Position numbers and translations under genes: made by a program
Assembly (NCBI GenBank): GCA_014523525.1
Contig: JAATVL010000274.1
Span: 1 to 10,024 of the forward strand
Source of the DNA: Nitrososphaerales archaeon TH703
GTDB lineage: Archaea; Thermoproteota; Nitrososphaeria; Nitrososphaerales; Nitrososphaeraceae
Length of the DNA stretch: 10,024 bases
Direction of reading: 5' to 3'
The notes under the pieces: generated by a model
What the model was told of the DNA's origin: nothing
Database searches by the model: none
What the model saw: the letters and a program-made list of their open reading frames with translations, nothing else
Shown here: one piece after another, positions 7,422 to 10,024 of the stretch
Layout of the letters: every line of letters starts with the position of its first letter
Numbering within the stretch: position 1 is the stretch's first letter

Positions 7422-8122
7422 TTATTTTTCAGATTCTTACTAATCTTATCGTATATTTTTTTCATTACGCCAATGTCAAGTTGTCCTGGTGCCAAGGGAG
7501 TGTTTAGCGAGGCATAAGTAAACGGTGCATTTCCATACAATGTGCATAATAATCTTGATGAAATCCCATGTTCTCCCATTGCAAACGCGATTAGTTTTGT
7601 TTTAATATTGTTGTCGTATAGTGAAAGTACTTTGAAATTATCATTCGAATTTCTTGCCGTAGTAACCAATTTGACATAGTTACTATATTTACTCATATCC
7701 TCAAATTTTTTTAAAAGTAATGATATATTTGGAGTATTTCTAAAATCATGAGATGATACAAGAATTGGGATTTTATTATCCTTTACAAATTTCCAAAGAT
7801 CATTATCCTTTTTTAAGATAGAGATCTCTATGTCCAATAACATTGGTTTCGTTCTACCAATTTTCTTTAATAGTGAAATTTGTTCCCTACGGTCCCCATC
7901 AAAAAATCCACTCTCATCTTTTGATCTCAATGTAAAAATTGCTCTTTTTTTTATCTTACTAGATATCTCCAGGGCGGAGTCTATATCATTGTAGATTATA
8001 TGATCAAATCTAATTTCCAAGTAATCAGCTCCTCTGTGGAGGGCCCTGGTAATCAAAGTTGGTAACTTATCAACCGAATCAGTTGCCAGAGATACACAAA
8101 CTTTGAATTTATTCTTAAACAA
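7418..8122 (-). CDS. aroD: 3-dehydroquinate dehydratase, type I
   Basis: This 234-residue TIM-barrel enzyme converts 3-dehydroquinate to 3-dehydroshikimate through a lysine Schiff base. The family's active-site set is complete: E36 and R38 in LEIRFD, R66, catalytic H125 in SSHDF, Schiff-base K151 in YVKLVTTA, R191 in GISSRLL, and Q215 in LAPGQ. The start codon is TTG. Upstream in the same frame lie only seven codons before the TAA of the transporter gene, and no ATG or GTG falls between that stop and the first strand (KVCVSLA). The gene begins 21 bp after the transporter, so co-transcription is likely. It ends in a 4-bp overlap with aroE. It is the first shikimate-pathway gene of the cluster; the dehydroquinate-forming genes must lie elsewhere. 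Confidence 0.95.
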   Translation of the reverse strand: MFKNKFKVCVSLATDSVDKLPTLITRALHRGADYLEIRFDHIIYNDIDSALEISSKIKKRAIFTLRSKDESGFFDGDRREQISLLKKIGRTKPMLLDIEISILKKDNDLWKFVKDNKIPILVSSHDFRNTPNISLLLKKFEDMSKYSNYVKLVTTARNSNDNFKVLSLYDNNIKTKLIAFAMGEHGISSRLLCTLYGNAPFTYASLNTPLAPGQLDIGVMKKIYDKISKNLKNK

Positions 8123-8143
8123 TATTATCAGTTTTGTTTGGGA

Positions 8144-8911
8144 TTAATAATTTAACAAATTTGCATTAGCCAATTCAGCTCCGATCCCAAATCCTAATAG
8201 GGCAATTCCTGTTCCTAAGGCGGACATTTCAATTCCTCCTTTGAGCCAATTTATCTTTGCTAACTTTGCCTTTTTGGCTCCTATCAAAAATGAAGCTGTG
8301 AGACTAATTGCAATAGCTATCCATAGTGAATATTGAAGAGGCAGAAGACCTGCTTTAGATAATAAGTATGGTAATATTGGCAAAATCCCTCCGATGATAA
8401 AAGATACGAACATTATAAGAGCTCCTCTTATCGGGTTGCCGACAATGTCCAGGTTCAATCCCAATTCTTCAGTCAACATTGTTTTGAGCCACACTTTTTT
8501 ATTTGAAGTAATTTTATCAGTAACGCTTTTTACCAAATCATCGTCAAAGTTTTTAGCACGATAAATTTCTTCAATTTCCAAACGTTCTTTTTCAGGATAT
8601 ACTTCCATCTCAAATTCTTCTCTTTTTATTTCAGACTCTAAAATTTCTCTTTGGGATTTTATTGCAAGATAATTTTGTACTGCCATTGCTTTTGCACCAG
8701 TGAACATCCCCACCAGGGCTGCTAATATTATAAAGTCAGCTGAGCTGTTTGCCCCTCCGACGCCAGCTACAATTCCCAAAGAGGTATTTAGTCCGTCACC
8801 AAATCCAAATACTAAATCTCTTATATGATTGGATTCTTTGATGTGCGGTTCAAGATGTTGGGATTTATTCAACACAAATACTTGGCAAGTTCGGTAATTT
8901 AACAATAACAT
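8144..8911 (-). CDS. VIT1/CCC1-family membrane transporter (iron/manganese type)
   Basis: This 255-residue integral membrane protein resembles the VIT1/CCC1 family of divalent metal/proton exchangers. Hydrophobic segments lie near residues 32-54, 58-84, 158-183, 194-214 and 225-248. FGFGDGLNTSLGIVAGV and AMAVQNYLAIKSQRE match the family's first two helices. D39 and M76 have the same 37-residue spacing as the pore residues D43 and M80 of plant VIT1. Residues about 86-150 form the acidic, Glu-rich cytoplasmic segment (E92, E94, E98, E99, E103, E107, E109, E112, E114, E115) that binds metal in this family. Deviations are K74 inside helix 2 and Q79-N80 where bacterial members usually have GE. The ATG has a TATA-like box about 24 bp upstream, suggesting a leaderless mRNA; a GTG at codon 13 is possible. 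It is only 21 bp from aroD, although no functional link to aromatics is obvious. Confidence 0.85.
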   Translation of the reverse strand: MLLLNYRTCQVFVLNKSQHLEPHIKESNHIRDLVFGFGDGLNTSLGIVAGVGGANSSADFIILAALVGMFTGAKAMAVQNYLAIKSQREILESEIKREEFEMEVYPEKERLEIEEIYRAKNFDDDLVKSVTDKITSNKKVWLKTMLTEELGLNLDIVGNPIRGALIMFVSFIIGGILPILPYLLSKAGLLPLQYSLWIAIAISLTASFLIGAKKAKLAKINWLKGGIEMSALGTGIALLGFGIGAELANANLLNY

Positions 8912-8930
8912 AGAAAACGTGTTTACCGGT

Positions 8931-8940
8931 ATAAAATATT
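8931..8940 (-). promoter_or_regulatory. Promoter (TATA-like box) of the transporter-aromatic operon
   Basis: Minus-strand AATATTTTAT is centred about 24 bp upstream of the transporter ATG at 8911 and preceded by an A-rich stretch that could be the BRE. The spacing suggests a leaderless transcript, which may continue through the aromatic genes. Inferred from composition and spacing. Confidence 0.55.
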
Positions 8941-8999
8941 ACATTTATTTTAATTTTGGGACTACAATCTCATAATCTAGTGTATCCCGCGGGCAGGAT

Positions 9000-9030
9000 T
9001 TACTCCAGATGAGCATGAAATCAAATCTGT
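9000..9030 (-). other. tRNA-Tyr intron 2 (31 nt, T-loop, about 58/59)
   Basis: The T stem halves are separated by 38 nt instead of 7. Removing 31 nt restores the loop CTCAAAT. The intron has a 5-bp stem CAGAT (9025-9029) with ATCTG (9006-9010). Next to it, exon GCTC can pair with GAGT (one G-U), with a 5' bulge AAA and a larger 3' bulge, a relaxed bulge-helix-bulge. The exact cut may be one nucleotide away. Confidence 0.78.
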
Positions 9031-9051
9031 TTGAGCCTGCGACTCTTCGGT

Positions 9052-9108
9052 CGCTGCAAATGTTAGCCTGATAGGCTGTTTCACGAGTTTAGCAATATTT
9101 GCCGACTA
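9052..9108 (-). other. tRNA-Tyr intron 1 (57 nt, position 37/38)
   Basis: The intron starts after G37 (9109) and ends before A38 (9051). Exon bases 32-35 (CTGT) can pair with GCAG at the intron end (one G-U pair), leaving 3-nt bulges AGT and CGA. Cutting after the second bulge base gives exactly these ends, as in an archaeal bulge-helix-bulge. Inside is a perfect 5-bp, 3-nt-loop hairpin at 9065-9077. An alternative inner pairing, GCAAAT (9097-9102) with ATTTGC (9056-9061), would compete with the central helix. Confidence 0.85.
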
Positions 9109-9170
9109 CTACAGCCGAAAGCTCTACCAGGCTGAGCTACCGCGGGATATTTTTGGTAATGAATTCTGGT

Positions 9171-9180
9171 TATATAAAAT
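9171..9180 (-). promoter_or_regulatory. TATA-like box of tRNA-Tyr
   Basis: Minus-strand ATTTTATATA is centred about 29 bp upstream of the first tRNA base at 9146, a good distance for an archaeal TATA box. The rest of the 163-bp gap to srp19 shows no gene. Confidence 0.6.
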
Positions 9181-9280
9181 AACTGAATATGCCAATCGAC
9201 AAAAAATTTTCTACTGAAAACAGCATGCATTACAGCCGACAATTATTGAATGTATAGTCTCACAAGAGCATCAAAATGAT

Positions 9281-9290
9281 TAATTATATG
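9281..9290 (+). promoter_or_regulatory. TATA-like box of srp19
   Basis: TAATTATATG is centred about 25 bp upstream of the srp19 ATG at 9310 and follows an A-rich segment that could be a BRE. The spacing fits a leaderless transcript, and no Shine-Dalgarno sequence precedes the ATG. Confidence 0.5.
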
Positions 9291-9309
9291 AAAAAATATA
9301 CTGACATCA

Positions 9310-9612
9310 ATGAAAGATTACGATCATCAGATAATATGGCTAGACTATTTTAACAAAAATTTGTCACGAAAAAAAGGTCGAAAGGTAGGAAAAAATAATT
9401 CTGTTTATGATCCTACGATGCAAGAGCTGATAGACGCGTCAAAAACTCTTGAATTGGATCTTTCTGAAGAAAATATTAACAATCAAGCGCGATATCCAAG
9501 AAGATCCTTCGTAAAGTCAGGCTATATCATGATCTCAAAAAAGGAGAAGAAGTCAACCGTTGTTAATCAAATTGCAAAAAAGATGATTGAGACAAGACAG
9601 CAAAAGCACTAG
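9310..9612 (+). CDS. srp19: Signal recognition particle 19 kDa protein (SRP19)
   Basis: This 100-residue basic protein binds the tips of helices 6 and 8 of 7S SRP RNA and prepares it for SRP54 during co-translational targeting. The length is typical of archaeal SRP19. Family features in order are I-I-W-L-D-YFN near 8-14, S-R-K-K-GRKV at 19-26, the P-x-x-x-E-L-x-x-A helix at 35-43, YPR at 62-64 followed by a basic loop, and a Lys-rich C-terminal helix (K-x-x-x-VVNQIAKKM). The ATG at 9310 has a TATA-like box at leaderless distance. It is divergent from tRNA-Tyr and 122 bp upstream of gar1 on the same strand; both encode RNA-binding RNP components. Function is inferred from family resemblance. 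Confidence 0.9.
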   Translation: MKDYDHQIIWLDYFNKNLSRKKGRKVGKNNSVYDPTMQELIDASKTLELDLSEENINNQARYPRRSFVKSGYIMISKKEKKSTVVNQIAKKMIETRQQKH

Positions 9613-9734
9613 TTGGTTCCTATCAGACCAATTTTGATCATCAAAAGCTAATGACAGATATTATTTATCTTGAAACTAAATTTTATTGACAGATTAAAAT
9701 GATAATGAGTACGTATTAGGTTGTTTTACAAATA

Positions 9735-10024
9735 ATGGAGAAAATAGGTGAAATTGTCCACTTGGCCAAGAGTGGAAGACTGATAGTCAAAGTTGAGGAA
9801 AACATTAACCACAACTTAATAGGTCAGTCATTAATAGATGATAAAGGTAGTAAAGTTGGAAAAATTATTGAATTAATAGGCCCGGTCAAATCCCCATACG
9901 CATCTGTTATTCCCACCATAAATTCAAAGTATTCTATTGGGGGAGTTGTATACAAATCACATAGTCTCAATCATCGATTCAACTCATCAAAAAAAAGAGA
10001 CAGAGTGAGGAGGAAGAGGACATG
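9735..10024 (+). CDS. gar1: H/ACA RNP protein Gar1 (stop at or just beyond window edge)
   Basis: At least 96 codons are open from the ATG at 9735. The protein resembles archaeal Gar1, the small beta-barrel subunit that contacts Cbf5 in H/ACA RNPs guiding rRNA pseudouridylation. Evidence is the early IGEIVHLAKSGRLIVKV strand pair (4-20), V-G-K-I-x-E-L-IGPVKSPY (41-55), and G-G-V-V-Y near the end of the barrel. A basic tail at about 85-96 (KKRDRVRRKR) is suited to RNA contact. The window ends with TG of the next codon, so a TGA stop overlapping the following ATG is likely if the next base is A. It is 122 bp downstream of srp19; a weak TATA-like element near 9709-9717 may give it its own promoter. 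Confidence 0.88.
   Translation, partial: MEKIGEIVHLAKSGRLIVKVEENINHNLIGQSLIDDKGSKVGKIIELIGPVKSPYASVIPTINSKYSIGGVVYKSHSLNHRFNSSKKRDRVRRKRT
10008..10013 (+). promoter_or_regulatory. Shine-Dalgarno site for the next gene
   Basis: AGGAGG lies 8 nt upstream of the ATG at 10022-10024, within the basic tail of gar1. It is the strongest ribosome-binding site in the window and implies translation of a gene that begins at the edge. Confidence 0.6.
10022..10024 (+). CDS. Start codon of the next gene (possibly TFB), cut by window edge
   Basis: Only an ATG is visible, preceded by a strong Shine-Dalgarno site and overlapping the probable gar1 stop in the ATGA arrangement. In many archaea gar1 is followed by the transcription factor B gene, so TFB is the leading guess. 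This rests on gene order alone. Confidence 0.4.

Larger units (their letters stand above)
8985..9146 (-). tRNA. tRNA-Tyr (GUA) with two introns
   Basis: Removing two introns leaves a 74-nt cloverleaf. The acceptor stem is CCCGCGG/CCGCGGG with discriminator A at 8985. The D arm is GCTC/GAGC with a 9-nt loop, the anticodon stem TTCGG/CCGAA with loop CTGTAGA (anticodon GTA at 9110-9112), the variable loop 5 nt, and the T stem GCAGG/CCTGC. C1:G72 and A73 are the archaeal tyrosine identity elements. CCA is not encoded. Intron 1 (9052-9108) sits at 37/38 and intron 2 (9000-9030) in the T-loop. The mature T-loop would read CTCAAAT, with C at position 54 where T is usual. A TATA-like box lies about 29 bp upstream. 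The gene is 73 bp upstream of the transporter-aromatic operon, on the same strand. Confidence 0.93.

Noticed and set aside
9147..9309. Possible extra small gene between tRNA-Tyr and srp19
   Set aside because: No supported open frame or RNA fold; the two divergent TATA-like boxes account for the recognisable signals.
1..10024. CRISPR array, transposon ends, prophage or defence genes
   Set aside because: No regularly spaced repeats, terminal inverted repeats, transposase or phage-like reading frames were seen; the genes are mostly core metabolism and RNP components.

Overview
The window looks archaeal. It encodes SRP19 and the H/ACA snoRNP protein Gar1, a GHMP-type (archaeal) shikimate kinase, and a tRNA-Tyr with the archaeal C1:G72 pair and two bulge-helix-bulge-like introns. 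TATA-like boxes lie about 24-34 bp in front of several starts. Low G+C (by eye about one third), the srp19-gar1 pair and the multi-intron tRNA fit a low-GC Nitrososphaeria (Thaumarchaeota, ammonia-oxidiser group). That placement is inference and was not tested by phylogeny.

Layout. Positions 1-873 (minus strand) hold the 5' part of a SAM-dependent methyltransferase with an N-terminal Trm112-like zinc domain; its 3' end is outside the window. Positions 987-8122 (minus strand) are a tightly packed aromatic amino acid operon whose transcription order matches the pathway order: aroD (dehydroquinate dehydratase), aroE (shikimate dehydrogenase), GHMP shikimate kinase, aroA (EPSP synthase), aroC (chorismate synthase), a chorismate mutase-aminotransferase fusion, and tyrA. 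Junctions are 4- or 8-base overlaps except for 96 bp before aroC, which contains a candidate internal promoter. The operon thus covers dehydroquinate to the tyrosine branch. Genes for the first two steps and for prephenate dehydratase are not present. A VIT1/CCC1-family membrane transporter gene (8144-8911, minus) precedes aroD by only 21 bp and is probably the first gene of the transcript.

Upstream, 8985-9146 (minus) is tRNA-Tyr(GUA), interrupted by a 57-nt intron at the usual 37/38 site and a 31-nt intron in the T-loop. On the plus strand, divergently, come srp19 (9310-9612) and gar1 (9735 to the edge). A strong Shine-Dalgarno sequence and an ATG in the last 17 bases suggest a translationally coupled next gene, perhaps TFB by conserved archaeal gene order.

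Two operon genes (aroD and aroA) use TTG starts, and the shikimate kinase start should be moved to 6579. No CRISPR array, insertion sequence, phage gene or clear new defence system is visible. No gene-free stretch exceeds 300 bp. The most unusual items are the two-intron tRNA-Tyr and the mutase-aminotransferase fusion placed beside tyrA.
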